Source: Coriaria nepalensis (lineage: Eukaryota > Streptophyta > Magnoliopsida > Cucurbitales > Coriariaceae). Taken from it: 64,000 bases of DNA. How positions within the stretch are numbered: the first letter of the stretch is position 1; each line of letters starts with the position of its first letter. Below, piece after piece: positions 41,010 to 54,311 of this stretch. The notes under the pieces are model-generated. The model was not told where the DNA came from, made no database searches, and saw only the letters and a program-made list of their open reading frames with translations. The stretch spans positions 5,223,001 to 5,287,000 of the forward strand of contig CP114490.1 in the NCBI GenBank assembly GCA_027186245.1, written 5' to 3'. Both the position numbers and the translations under genes were made by a program.

Positions 41010-41424
41010 ATTTTCACACATCAAACACAAATTCCGTGCATAACTTGCTAGTGATCATACAAGGACAGTTGTGTCTTTGTTTCACCTGAAAATCATTTCG
41101 ATGAGTATTCTCAAACCACTAAATCATTCGAATGAATTCTATTTTCGCACTTCAACCACAAGTTTCGTGCATAACATTCGAATGATATTTCAAGCAAACA
41201 GGAACTTTTGTTTCACATGAAACTAAATTCAGTGGGTCTCCTGAACCCCCTTAATCATATGAATAAGGTTCGAACGAATTCTATTTTCGCATTTCAAACA
41301 GAAGTTTCGTGCATAACATGCTAATCATCTTTGCAGGACATGTGTGCCTGTTTTTCACCTTGGACTCATTTGAATGTGTCACTTCAAGAAACCAAACCAT
41401 TTGTATGATGTTCAAATGAATTCT
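41010..41424 (+). repeat. Short trimer A'-B1-(B2/C3 hybrid), 415 bp
   Basis: A' (41010-41140, 131 bp) carries the 11 bp deletion, and B1 is 41141-41282. The third monomer, 41283-41424, opens with the B2 state CGCATTTCAAACA and then continues GAAGTTTCGTGCATAACATG as C3. It looks like a tetramer from which most of B2 and the first part of C3 were removed by exchange between the two homologous monomers. Confidence 0.82.
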
Positions 41425-44204
41425 ATTTTCACACATCAAACACAAATTCCGTGCATAACTTGCTAGTGTTCATACAAGGACAGTTGTGTCTTTGTTTCAC
41501 CTGAAAATCATTTCGATGAGTATTCTCAAACCACTAAATCATTCGAATGAATTCTATTTTCGCACTTCAACCACAAGTTTCGTGCATAACATTCGAATGA
41601 TATTTCAAACAAACAGGAACTTTTGTTTCACATGAAACTAAATTCAGTGGGTCTCCTGAACCCCCTTAATCATATGAATAAGGTTCGAACGAATTCTCTT
41701 TTCGCATTTCAAACACAAGTTTTGTGCATAACATTCTAATGATATTTAAAGCAAACGGGTGCTTTCGTTTCACATGAAACTCAATTCAGTGAGTCTCCTC
41801 AAGCCACTAAATCATATGAATAAGGTTCGAACGAATCCTATTTTCGCACTTCAAACCATGTTTCGTGCATAACATGCTAATCATCTTTGAAGGACATGCG
41901 TGCCTGTTTTTCACATTAGACTCATTTGAATGTGTCTGTTCAAGACACCAAACCATTTGTATGATGTTCCAATGAATTCGATTTTCACACATCAAACACA
42001 AATTCCGTGCATAACTTGCCAGTGATCATACAAGGACAGTTGTGTCTTTGTTTCACCTGAAAATCATTTCGATGAGTATTCTCAAACCACTAAATCATTC
42101 GAATGAATTCTATTTTCGCACTTCAACCACAAGTTTCGTGCATAACATTCGAATGATATTTCAAGCAAACAGGAACTTTTGTTTCACATGAAACTAAATT
42201 CAGTGGGTCTCCTGAACCCCCTTAATCATATGAATAAGGTTCGAACGAATTCTATTTTCGCATTTCAAACACAAGTTTTCTGCATAACATTCTAATGATA
42301 TTTAAAGCAAACGGGTGCTTTCGTTTCACATGAAACTCAATTCAGTGAGTCTCCTCAAGCCACTAAATCATATGAATAAGGTTCGAACGAATCCTATTTT
42401 TGCACTTCAAACCAAGTTTCGTGCATAACATGCTAATCATCTTTGAAGGACATGCGTGCCTGTTTTTCACCTTAGACTCATTTGAATGTGTCTGCTCAAG
42501 ACACCAAACCATTTGTATGATGTTCAAATGAATTCTATTTTCAGACATCAAACACAAATTACGTGCATAACTTGCTAGTGATCATACAAGGACAGTTGTG
42601 TCTTTGTTTCACCTGAAAATCATTTCGATGAGTATTCTCAAACCACTAAATCATTCGAATGAATTCTATTTTCGCACTTCAACCACAAGTTTCGTGCATA
42701 ACATTCGGATGATATTTCAAGCAAACAGGAACTTTTGTTTCACATGAAACTAAATTCAGTGGGTCTCCTGAACCCCCTTAATCATATGAATAAGGTTCGA
42801 ACGAATTCTATTTTCGCATTTCAAACACAAGTTTTCTGCATAACATTCTAATGATATTTAAAGCAAACGGGTGCTTTCGTTTCACTTGAAACTCAATTCA
42901 GTGAGTCTCCTCAAGCCACTAAATCATATGAATAAGGTTCGAACGAATCCTATTTTTGCACTTCAAACCAAGTTTCGTGCATAACATGCTAATCATCTTT
43001 GAAGGACATGCGTGCCTGTTTTTCACCTTAGACTCATTTGAATGTGTCGGCTCAAGACACCAAACCATTTGTATGATGTTCAAATGAATTCTATTTTCAG
43101 ACATCAAACACAAATTACGTGCATAACTTGCTAGTGATCATACAAGGACAGTTGTGTCTTTGTTTCTCCTGAAAATCATTTCGATGAGTATTCTCAAACC
43201 ACTAAATCATTCGAATGAATTCTATTTTCGCACTTCAACCACAAGTTTCGTGCATAACATTCGAATGATATTTCAAGCAAACAGGAACTTTTGTTTCACA
43301 TGAAACTAAATTCAGTGGGTCTCCTGAACCCCCTTAATCATATGAATAAGGTTCGAACGAATTCTATTTTCGCATTTCAAACACAAGTTTTCTGCATAAC
43401 ATTCTAATGATATTTAAAGCAAACGGGTGGTTTCGTTTCACATGAAACTCAATTCAGTGAGTCTCCTCAAGCCACTAAATCATATGAATAAGGTTCGAAC
43501 GAATCCTATTTTCGCACTTCAAACCAAGTTTCGTGCATAACATGCTAATCATCTTTGAAGGACATGCGTGCCTGTTTTTCACCTTAGACTCATTTGAATG
43601 TGTCTGCTCAAGACACCAAACCATTTGTATGATGTTCAAATGAATTCTATTTTCACAGATCAAACACAAATTCCGTGCATAACTTGCCAGTGATCATACA
43701 AGGACAGTTGTGTCTTTGTTTCACCTGAAAATCATTTCGATGAGTATTCTCAAACCACTAAATCATTCGAATGAATTCTATTTTCGCACTTCAACCACAA
43801 GTTTCGTGCATAACATTCGAATGATATTTCAAGCAAACAGGAACTTTTGTTTCACATGAAACTAAATTCAGTGGGTCTCCTGAACCCCCTTAATCATATG
43901 AATAAGGTTCGAACGAATTCTATTTTCGCATTTCAAACACAAGTTTTCTGCATAACATTCTAATGATATTTAAAGCAAATGGGTGCTTTCGTTTCACATG
44001 AAACTCAATTCAGTGAGTCTCCTCAAGCCACTAAATCAGATGAATAAGGTTCGAACGAATCCTATTTTCGCACTTCAAACCAAGTTTCGTGCATAACATG
44101 CTAATCATCTTTGAAGGACATGCGTCCCTGTTTTTCACCTTAGACTCATTTGAATGTGTCTGTTCAAGACACCAAACCATTTGTATGATGTTCAAATGAA
44201 TTCT
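41425..44204 (+). repeat. Five tandem A'-B1-B2-C3 tetramers of 556 bp
   Basis: Units start at 41425, 41981, 42537, 43093 and 43649, each exactly 556 bp. Component lengths are A' 131, B1 142, B2 142 and C3 141. A' lacks 11 bp near its end (CATTCGAATGAATTCT). B1 has TTCAACCACAAG, CAGGAACTTTTG and GTGGGTCTCCTGAACCCCC. B2 has CGCATTTCAAACACAAG and ATTTAAAGCAAACGGG, and ends GAATCCT. C3 has TTCAAACCA(A/T)GTTTCG (one base shorter) and GACATGCGTGCCTG or GCGTCCCTG. Only scattered single-base differences separate the five copies, so this block was amplified recently. Confidence 0.93.
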
Positions 44205-45055
44205 GTTTTCACACATCAAAGACAAATTCCGTGCATAACTTGCTAGTGATCATATAAGGATAGTTGTGTCTTTGTTTAACCTGAAAATTATTTGAATCAG
44301 TCTTCTCATGCCACTAAATCATTTCAATGAGATTCGAACGAATTCTATTATCGCACTTCAACACAAGTTTCGTGCATAACATTCGAATGATATTTCAAGC
44401 AAACGTGTCCTTTTGTTTCACATGAAACTCAATTCAACGGGTCTCCTCAAGCCACTAAATCATATGATCAAGGTTCGAACGAATTCTATTTTCGCACTTC
44501 AAATAGAAGTTTCGTGCATAGCATGCTAATGATCTTTGAAGGACATGTGTGCTTGTTTTTCACCTTAGACTCATTTGAATGTGTCTCTTCAAGACACTAA
44601 ACCATTTGAATGATGTTCAAATGAATTCTATTTTCACACATCAAACACAAATTCCGTGCATAACTTGCTAGTGATCACACAAGGATGGTTGTGTCTTTGT
44701 TTCACCTGAAGATCATTTCAATGAGTCTTCCCAAGCCACAAAATCATTCGAATGAGATTCGTACAAATTCTATATTTGCACTTCAAACACAAGTTTCGTG
44801 CATAACATTCTAATGATAGTTCAAGCAAACATATGCTTTTGTTTCACATGAAACTCAATTCAGTGAGTCTCCTTAACCCACTAAATCATATGAATAAGGT
44901 TCGAACGAATTCTATTTTCGCACTTCAAACAGAAGTTTCATGCATAACATGCTAATGATCTTTGAAGGACATGTGTGCCTGTTTTTCACCTTGGACTCAT
45001 TTGAATGTGTCTCTTCAAGACACCAAACCATTTGCATGATGTTCAAATGAATTCT
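44205..45055 (+). repeat. Two A-B-C3 trimers, upstream part of a long-range duplication
   Basis: A starts are 44205 and 44630. The first trimer has CATATAAGGATAGTTGTG, TTTAACCTGAAAATTATTTG and TATTATCGCACTTCAACACA. The second has CACACAAGGATGGTTGTG with CTGAAGATCATTTC and TTTGCATGATG at its end. All recur 7716 bp further on in the trimers at 51921 and 52346. The C of the first trimer has AAATAGAAGTTTCG and GCATAGCATGC. Confidence 0.85.
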
Positions 45056-46171
45056 ATTTTCACACATCAAACACAAATTTCGTGCATAACTTGCTAGTGA
45101 TCATACAAGGACAGTTGTGTCTTTGTTTCACCTGAAAATCATTTCGATGAGTCTTCTCAAACCACTATAAATCATTCGAATGAATTCTATTTTCGCACTT
45201 CAAACACAAGTTTCGTGCATAAAATTCGAATGATATTTCAAGCAAACAGGTACTTTTGTTTCACATGAAACTAAATTCAGTGGGTCTCCTTAACCCCCTA
45301 AATCATATGAATAAGGTTCGAACGAATTCTATTTTCGCATTTCAAACACAAGTTTTGTGCATAACATTCTAATGATATTTAAAGCAAATGTGTGCTTTCG
45401 TTTCACATGAAACTCAATTCAGTGAGTCTCCTCAAGCCACTAAATCATATAAATAAGGTTCGAACGAATTCTATTTTTGCACTTTAAACAGAAGTTTCGT
45501 GCATAACATGCTAATTATCTTTCAAGGACATGTGTGCCTGTTTTTCAAATAGGACTCATTTGAATGTGTCTCTTCAAGACATTAAACGGTTCGGATGATG
45601 TTCAAATGAATTCTATTTTCACACATCAAACACAAATTCCGTGCATAACTTGCTAGTGATCATACAAGGACAGTTGTGTCTTTCTTTCACCTGAAAATCA
45701 TTTCGATAAGTCTTCTCAAACCACTAAATCATTCGAATGAATTCTATTTTCGCACTTCAAACACAAGTATCGTGCATAACATTCGAATGATATTTCAAGC
45801 AAACAGGTACTTTTGTTTCACATGAAACTAAATTCAGTTGGTCTACTCAACCCCCGAAATCATATTAATAAGGTTCGAACGAATTCTATTTTCGAATTTC
45901 AAACACAAGTTTTGTGCATAACATTCTAATTATATTTCAAGCAAACGTGTACTTTCGTTTCACATGAAACTCAATTCAGTGAGTCTCCTCAAACCACTAA
46001 ATCATATAAATAAGGTTCGAACGAATTCTATTTTCGCACTTTAAACAGAAGTTTCGTGCATAACATGCTAATGATCTTTCAAGGACATGTGTGCCTGTTT
46101 TTCAAATTGGACTCATTTGAATGTGTCTCTTCAAGACATTAAACGGTTTGAATGATGTTCAAATGAATTCT
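45056..46171 (+). repeat. Two tandem A'-B1-B2-C3 tetramers (559 and 557 bp)
   Basis: Units are 45056-45614 and 45615-46171. Both A' monomers lack the 11 bp segment. The first A' has a 2 bp insertion (CCACTATAAATC near 45165). B1 has CAGGTACTTTTG (T where the 41425 block has A). The C3 monomers have the TTTTTCAAAT(A/T)GGAC variant and AAACGGTT. The second unit has CAAGTATCGTGCATAAC in B1 and TCTTTCTTTCACC in A', both shared with the unit at 53329. Confidence 0.85.
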
Positions 46172-47449
46172 ATTTTCACACATCAAACACAAATTCCATG
46201 CACAACTTGCTAGTGATCATACAAGGACAGTTGTGTCTTTGTTTCACCTGAAAATCATTTCAATGAGTCTTCCCAAGCCACTAAATCATTCAAATGAGAT
46301 TCGAACGAATTATATATTCGCACTTCAAAAACTAGTTTTGTGCATAACATTCTAATGATCTTTCAGGCAAACGTATGCTTTCGTTTAACAAGAAACTCAA
46401 TTTAGTGAGTCTCCTCAAGCCACTAAATCATATGAATAAGGTTCGAACGAATTCTATTTTCAAACTTCAAACAGAAGTTTCGTGCATAACATGCTTATCA
46501 TCTTTGAAGGACACGTGTGCCTGTTTTTCACCTTGGACTCATTTGAATGTGTCTCTTCAAGACACTAAACAACTTGAATGATGTTTAAATGAATTCTATT
46601 TTCAAACATCAAACACAAATTCCGTGCATAACTTGCTAGTGATCATATAAGGATAGTTGTGTCTTTGTTTAACCTGAAAATTATTTGAATGAGTCTTCTC
46701 ATGCCACTAAATCATTCGAATGAGATTCGAACGAATTCTATTATCGCACTTCAACACAGGTTTCGTGCATAACATTCGAATGATATTTCAAGCAAACGTG
46801 TCCTTTTGTTTCACGTTAAACTCAATTCAATCAGTCTCCTTAAGCCACTAAATCATATGATCAAGGTTCGAACGAATTCTATTTTCGCACTTCAAATAGA
46901 AGTTTCGTGCATAGCATGGTAATGATCTTTGAAGGACATGTGTGCTTGTTTTTCACCTTAGACTCATTTGAATGTCTCTCTTCAAGACACTAAACCATTT
47001 GGATGATGTTCCAATGAATTCTATATTCACACATGAAACACAAATTCCGTGCATAACTTGCTAGTGATCATACAAGGACATTTGTGTCTTTGTTTCACCT
47101 GAAAAATCATTTCAATGAGTCTTCCCAAGCCACAAAATCATTCGAATGAGATTCGAACAAATTCTATATTTGCACTTCAAACACAAGTTTCGTGCATAAC
47201 ATTCTAATGATATTTCAAGCAAACGTATGCTTTTGTTTCACATGAAACTCAATTCAGTGAGTCTCCTTAACCCACTAAATCATATGAATAAGGTTCGAAC
47301 GAATTCTATTTTCGCACTTCAAACAGAAGTTTCGTGCATAACATGCTAATCATCTTTGAAGGACATGTGTGCCTGTTTTTCACCTTGGACTCATTTGAAT
47401 GTGTCTCTTCAAGACACCAAACCATTTGTATGATGTTCAAATGAATTCT
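46172..47449 (+). repeat. Three A-B-C3 trimers
   Basis: A starts are 46172, 46598 and 47023. The trimer at 46598 is a more diverged third relative of those at 44205 and 51921. It shares CATATAAGGATAGTTGTG, TTTAACCTGAAAATTATTTG and TTATCGCACTTCAACACA, but has its own CACAGGTTTCG and TCACGTTAAACTC. The 47023 unit has one extra A (CTGAAAAATCATTTC). Nothing besides satellite is seen. Confidence 0.83.
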
Positions 47450-48562
47450 ATTTTCACACATCAAACACAAATTCCGTGCATAACTTGCTAGTGATCATAC
47501 AAGGACAGTTGTGTCTTTGTTTCACCTGAAAATCATTTCGATGAGTCTTCTCAAACCACTAAATCATTCGAATGAATTCTATTTTCGCACTTCAAACACA
47601 AGTTTCGTGCATAACATTCGAATGATATTTCAAGCAAACAGGTACTTTTGTTTCACATGAAACTAAATTCAGTGGGTCTCCTTAACCCCCTAAATCATAT
47701 GAACAAGGTTCGAACAAATTCTATTTTCGCATTTCAAACACAAGTTTTGTGCATAACATTCTAATGATATTTAAAGCAAACGTGTGCTATCGTTTCACAT
47801 CAAACTCAATTCTGTGAGTCTCCTCAAGCCACTAAATCATATGAATAAGGTTCGAACGAATTCTATTTTCGAACTTTAAACAGAAGTTTCGTGCATAACA
47901 TGCTACTGATCTTTGAAGGACATGTGTGCCTGTTTTTCAAATAGGACTCACTTGAATGTGTCACTTCAAGACACTAAACCATTTGAATGATGTTCAAATG
48001 AATTCTATTGTCACACATTAAAGAGAAATTCCGTGCATAACTTGCTAGTGATCATACAAGGACAGTTGTGTCTTTGTTTCACCTGAAAATCATTTCGATA
48101 AGTCTTCTCAAACCACTAAATCATTCGAATGAATTCTATTTTCGCACTTCAAACATAAGTTTCGTGCCTAACAGTCGAATGATATTTCAAGCAAACAGGT
48201 ACTTTTGTTTTACATGAAACTAAATTCAGTGGGTCTCCTCAACCCCTTAAATCATATGAATAAGGTTCGAACGAATTCTATTTTCGCATTTCAAACACAA
48301 GTTTTGTGCATAACATTCTAATGATATTTCAAGCAAACGTGTGCTTTCGTTTCACATGAAACTCAATTCAGTGAGTCTCCTCAAGCCACTAAATCATATG
48401 AATAAGGTTCGAACGAATTCCATTTTCGCACTTTAAACAGAAGTTTCGTGCATAACATGCTAATGAATTTCAAGGACATATGTGCCTGTTTTTCAAATAG
48501 GACTCATTTGAATGTGTCTCTTCAAGACATTAAACGGTTTGGATGATGTTCAAATGAATTCT
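47450..48562 (+). repeat. Two tandem tetramers A'-B1-B2-C3 (557 and 556 bp)
   Basis: Units are 47450-48006 and 48007-48562. Both A' carry the 11 bp deletion. B1 shows CAGGTACTTTTG and AACCCC; B2 shows CGCATTTCAAACACAAG. The second A' begins with the variant ATTGTCACACATTAAAGAG. Its C3 has lost a base in CTAATGAATTTCAAGG near 48470. The C3 monomers have the TTTTTCAAATAGGAC variant. Confidence 0.83.
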
Positions 48563-49836
48563 ATTTTCACACATCAAACACAAATTCCGTGCATAACTTG
48601 CTAGTGATCATACAAGGACAATTGTGTCTTTGTTTCACCTGAAAATCATTTTAATAGTCTTCTCAAGCCACTAAATCATTCAAATGAGATTCGAACGAAT
48701 TCTATTTTCGCACTTCAAACACAAGTTTTGTGCATAACATTCTAATGATATTTAAAGCAAACGTGTGCTTTCGTTTCACATGAAACTCAATTCAGTGAGT
48801 CTCCTCAAGCCACTAAATCATATGAAAAAGGTTCGAACGAATTCTATTTTCGCACTTTAAACAGAAGTTTCGTGCATAACATGCTAATTATCATTCAAGG
48901 ACATGTGTGCCTGTTTTTCAAATAGGACTCATTTGAATGTGTCTCTTCAAGACATTAAACGGTTCGGAAGATGTTCAAATGAATTCTATTTTCACACATT
49001 AAAGAGAAATTCCGTGCATAACTTGCTAGTGATCATACAAGGACAGTTGTGTCTTTGTTTCACCTGAAAATCATTTCAATTACTTCCCAAGCCACTAAAT
49101 CATTCGAATGAGATTCGAACAAATTCTATATTTGCACTTCAAACACAAGTTTTGTGCATAACATTCTAATGATATTTCAAGCAAACGTATGCTTTTGTTT
49201 CACATGAAACTCAATTCAGTGAGTCTCCTTAACCCACTAAATCATATGAATAAGGTTCGAACGAATTCTATTTTCGCACTTCAAACAGAAGTTTCGTGCA
49301 TACATGCTAATCATCTTTGAAGGACATGTGTGCCTGTTTTTCACCTTGGACTCATTTGAATGTGTCTCTTCAAGACACAAAATCATTTGTATGATGTTCA
49401 AATGAATTCTATTTTCACACATCAAACACAAATTCCGTGCATAACTTGTTAGTGATCATACAAGGACAGTTGTGTCTTTGTTTCACCTGAAAATCATTTC
49501 GATGAGTCTTCTCAAACCACTAAATCATTCGAATGAGATTCGAACAAATTCTATATTTGCTCTTCAAACACAAGTTTCGTGCATAACATTCTAATGATAT
49601 TTCAAGCAAACTTATCCTTTTGTTTCACATGAAACTCAATTCAATGAGTCTTTTTAACCCACTAAATCATATGAATAAGGTTCGAACGAATTCTATTTTC
49701 GCACTTCAAACAGAAGTTTCGTGCATAACATGCTAATCATCTTTGAAGGACATGTGTGCCTGTTTTTCACCTTGGACTCATTTGAATGTGTCACTTCAAG
49801 ACACCAAACCGTTTGTATGATGTTCAAATGAATTCT
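48563..49836 (+). repeat. Three A-B-C3 trimers (425, 423 and 426 bp)
   Basis: A starts are 48563, 48988 and 49411. The shorter lengths come from small losses: CATTTTAATAGTCTTC in the first A, CATTTCAATTACTTCCC in the second A, and GTGCATACATGC in the second C (49298). The 49411 A keeps the full GAATGAGATTCGAAC segment. No other sequence type is present. Confidence 0.82.
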
Positions 49837-51920
49837 ATTTTCACACATCAAACCCAAATTCCGTGCATAACTTGCTAGTGATCATACAAGGACAGTTGTG
49901 TCTTTGTTTCACCTGAAAATCATTTCGATGAGTCTTATCAAACCACTAAATCATTCGAATGAATTCTATTTTCGCACTTTAACCACAAGTTTCGTGCATA
50001 ATATTCGAATGATATTTCAAGCAAACAGGTACTTTTGTTTCACATGAAACTAAATTCAGTGGGTCTCCTGAACCCCCTTAATCATATGAATAAGGTTCGA
50101 ACGAATTCTATTTTCGCATTTCAAACACAAGTTTTGTGCATAACATTCTAATGATATTTAAAGCAAACGGGTGCTTTCGTTTCACATGAAACTCAATTCA
50201 GTGAGTCTCCTCAAGCCACTGAATCATATGAATAAGGTTCGAACGAATTCTATTTTCGCACTTTAAACAGAAGTTTCGTGCATAACATGCTAATGATCTT
50301 TGAAGGATATGTGTGCCTGTTTTTCAAATTGGACTCACTTGAATGTGTCTCTTTAAGACACTAAACCATTTGAATTATATTCAAATGAATTCTATTTTCA
50401 CACATTAAAGAGAAATTCCGTGCATAACTTGCTAGTGACCATACAAGGACAGTTGTGTCTTTGTTTCACCTGAAAATCATTTCGATAAGTCTTCTCAAAC
50501 CACTAAATCATTCGAATGAATTCTATTTTCGCACTTCAACCACAAGTTTCGTGCATAACATTCGAATGATATTTCAAGCAAACAGGAACTTTTGTTTCAC
50601 ATGAAACTAAATTCAGTGGGTCTCCTGAACCCCCTTAATCATATGAATAAGGTTCGAACGAATTCTATTTTCGCATTTCAAACAGAAGTTTCGTGCATAA
50701 CATGCTAATCATCTTTGAAGGACATGTGTGCCTGTTTTTCACCTTGGACTCATTTGAATGTGTCACTTCAAGAAACCAAACCATTTGTATGATGTTCAAT
50801 GAATTCTATTTTCACACATCAAACACAAATTCCGTGCATAACTTGCTAGTGATCATACAAGGACAGTTGTGTCTTTGTTTCACCTGAAAATCATTTCGAT
50901 GAGTATTCTCAAACCACTAAATCATTCGAATGAATTCTATTTTCGCACTTCAACCACAAGTTTCGTGCATAACATTCGAATGATATTTCAAGCAAACAGG
51001 AACTTTTGTTTCACATGAAACTAAATTCAGTGGGTCTCCTGAACCCCCTTAATCATATGAATATGGTTCGAACGAATTCTATTTTCGCATTTCAAACACA
51101 AGTTTTGTGCATAACATTCTAATGATATTTAAAGCAAACGGGTGCTTTCGTTTCACATGAAACTCAATTCAGTGAGTCTCCTCAAGCCACTAAATCATAT
51201 GAATAAGGTTCGAACGAATCCTATTTTCGCACTTCAGACCAAGTTTCGTGCATAACATGCTAATCATCTTTGAAGGACATGTGTGCCTGTTTTTCACCTT
51301 GGACTCATTTGAATGTGTCACTTCAAGAAACCAAACCATTTGTATGATGTTCAAATGAATTCTATTTTCACACATCAAACACAAATTCCGTGCATAACTT
51401 GCTAGTGATCATACAAGGACAGTTGTGTCTTTGTTTCATTTGAAAATCATTTCGATGAGTCTTCTCAAACCACTAAATCATTCGAATGAATTCTATTTTT
51501 GCACTTTAACCACAAGTTTCGTGCATAATATTCGAATGATATTTCAAGCAAACAGGTACTTTTGTTTCACATGAAACTAAATTCAGTGGGTCTCCTGAAC
51601 CCCCTTAATCATATGAATAAGGTTCGAACGAATTCTATTTTCGCATTTCAAACACAAGTTTTGTGCATAACATTCTAATGATATTTAAAGCAAACGGGTG
51701 CTTTCGTTTCACATGAAACTCAATTCAGTGAGTCTCCTCAAGCCACTGAATCATATGAATAAGGTTCGAACGAATTCTATTTTCGCACTTTAAACAGAAG
51801 TTTCGTGCATAACATGCTAATAATCTTTGAAGGATATGTGTGCCTGTTTTTCAAATTGGACTCACTTGAATGTGTCTCTTTAAGACACTAAACCATTTGA
51901 ATTATATTCAAATGAATTCT
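49837..51920 (+). repeat. Eleven-monomer block (1527 bp) with a partial second copy
   Basis: Units are tetramer 49837-50393 (557 bp), short trimer 50394-50807 (414 bp), tetramer 50808-51363 (556 bp) and tetramer 51364-51920 (557 bp). The tetramers at 49837 and 51364 are near copies, offset 1527 bp. They share CTTTAACCACAAGTTTCG, GCATAATATTCG, GAAGGATATGTGTGCC, TCTTTAAGACACTAAACC and GAATTATATTCAAATG. Both are followed by an A starting CACACATTAAAGAGAAATTC. The 50394 unit ends with a B2/C3 hybrid (50667-50807), like the one at 41283. Confidence 0.8.
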
Positions 51921-53604
51921 ATTTTCACACATTAAAGAGAAATTCCGTGCATAACTTGCTAGTGATCATATAAGGATAGTTGTGTCTTTGTTTAACCTGA
52001 AAATTATTTGAATCAGTCTTCTCATGCCACTAAATCATTTCAATGAGATTCGAACGAATTCTATTATCGCACTTCAACACAAGTTTCGTGCATAACATTC
52101 GAATGATATTTCAGGCAAACGTGTCCTTTTGTTTCACATGAAACTCAATTCAATGGGTCTCCTCAAGCCACTAAATCATATGATCAAGGTTCGAACGAAT
52201 TCTATTTTCGCACTTCAAATAGAAGTTTCGTGCATAGCATGCTAATGATCTTTGAAGGAAATGTGTGCTTGTTTTTCACCTTAGACTCATTTGAATGTGT
52301 CTCTTCAAGACACTAAACCATTTGAATGATGTTCAAATGAATTCTATTTTCACACATCAAACACAAATTCCGTGCATAACTTGCTAGTGATCACACAAGG
52401 ATGGTTGTGTCTTTGTTTCACCTGAAGATCATTTCAATGAGTCTTCCCAAGCCACAAAATCATTCGAATGAGATTCGAACAAATTCTATATTTGCACTTC
52501 AAACACAAGTTTCGTGCATAACATTCTAATGATAGTTCAAGCAAACATACGCTTTTGTTTCACATGAAACTCAATTCAGTGAGTCTCCTTAACCCACTAA
52601 ATCATATGAATAAGGTTCGAACGAATTCTATTTTCGCACTTCAAACAGAAGTTGCGTGCATAACATGCTAATCATCTTTGAAGGACATGTGTGCCTGTTT
52701 TTCACCTTGGACTCATTTGAATATGTCTCTTAAAGACACCAAACCATTTGCATGATGTTCAAATGAATTCTATTTTCACACATCAAACACAAATTTCGTG
52801 CATAACTTGCTAGTGATCATACAAGGACAGTTGTGTCTTTGTTTCACCTGAAAATCATTTCGATGAGTCTTCTCAAACCACTAAATCATTCGAATGAATT
52901 CTATTTTCGCACTACAAACACAAGTTTCGTGCATAAAATTCGAATGATATTTCAAGCAAACAGGTACTTTTGTTTCACATGAAACTAAATTCAGTGGGTC
53001 TCCTTAACCCCCTAAATCATATGAATAAGGTTTGAACGAATTCTATTTTCACATTTCAAACACAAGTTTTGTGCATAACATTCTAATGATATTTAAAGCA
53101 AACGTGTGCTTTCGTTTCAGATGAAACTCAATTCAGTGAGTCTCCTCAAGCCACTAAATCAGATAAATAAGGTTCGAACGAATTCTATTTTCGCACTTTA
53201 AACATAAGTTTCGTGCATAACATGCTAATTATCTTTCAAGGACATGTGTGCCTGTTTTTCAAACAGGACTCATTTGAATGTGTCTCTTCAAGACATTAAA
53301 CGGTTCGGATGATGTTCAAATGAATTCTATTTTCACACATCAAACACAAATTCCGTGCATAACTTGCTAGTGATCATACAAGGACAGTTGTGTCTTTCTT
53401 TCACCTGAAAATCATTTCGATAAGTCTTCTCAAACCACTAAATCATTCGAATGAATTCTATTTTCGCACTTCAAACACAAGTATCGTGCATAACATTCGA
53501 ATGATATTTCAAGCAAACATGTACTTTTTTTTCACATGAAAGTAAATTCAGTGGGTCTCCTCAACCCCCTAAATCATATGAATAAGGTTCGAATGAATTC
53601 TATT
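51921..53604 (+). repeat. Second copy of a 1.65 kb block first seen at about 44235
   Basis: Units are trimers at 51921 and 52346, the tetramer at 52772, and the first half of the tetramer at 53329. Offsets to 44205, 44630, 45056 and 45615 are 7716, 7716, 7716 and 7714 bp. Shared rare states include CACACAAGGATGGTTGTG, CTGAAGATCATTTC, ATAGTTCAAGCAAACATA, TTTGCATGATG, TCTTTCTTTCACC and AAGTATCGTGC. Similarity fades after B1 of the last unit, at about 45890 and 53604. Confidence 0.83.
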
Positions 53605-54311
53605 TTCGCATTTCAAACACAAGTTTCGTGCATAACATTCTAATGATCTTTCAAGCAAACGTATGCTTTCGTTTCACATGAAACTCAATTCAGTGAGTCT
53701 CCTCAACCCCCTAAATCGTATGAATAAGGTTCGAACGAATTCTATTTTCAAACTTCAAACAGAAGTTTCGTGCATAAGATGCTAATGATCTTTAAAGGGC
53801 ATGTGTGCCTATTTTTCACCTTAGACTCATTTGAATGTGTCTCTTCAAGACACTAAACCATTTGAATGATGTTCAAATGAATTATATTTTCACACATCAA
53901 ACACAAATTCCGTGCATAACTTGCTAGTGATCATACAAGGACAGTTGTGTCTTTGTTTCACCTAATAATTATTTCAATGAGTCTTCCCAAGCCACTAAAT
54001 CATTCGAATGAGATTCGAACGAATTCTAGTTTCGCACTTCAAACATAAGTTTCGTGCATAACATTCTAATGATATTTCAAGCAAACGTTTGCTTTTGTTT
54101 CACATGAAACTCAATTAAGTGAGTCTCCTCAACCCCCTAAATCATATGAATAGGGTTCGAACAAATTCTATTTTCAAACTTCAAACAGAAGTTTCGTGCA
54201 TAACATGCAAATCATCTTTGAAGGACATGTGTGCCTGTTTTTCACCTTGGACTCATTTGAATGTGTCTCTTCAAGACACTAAACCATTTGAATGATGTTC
54301 AAATGAATTCT
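53605..54311 (+). repeat. End of a tetramer and one A-B-C3 trimer
   Basis: The remaining B2-C3 of the unit that starts at 53329, then a trimer from 53886. Its A has CACCTAATAATTATTTC, a variant that recurs as CACCTAATAATCATTTC at 63003. Its B has CTAGTTTCGCACTTC. The C has CATGCAAATCATC, a state also found in the 853 bp block that follows. Confidence 0.8.

Noticed and set aside
41807..51384. Minus-strand open frames of 64 codons at exact 556 bp spacing (41807, 42363, 42919, 43475, 44031, also 49237 and 51190)
   Set aside because: The spacing equals the tetramer HOR length and each frame falls in the C3 monomer. They are reverse-strand shadows of the amplified repeat, useful as a marker of the HOR but not genes.
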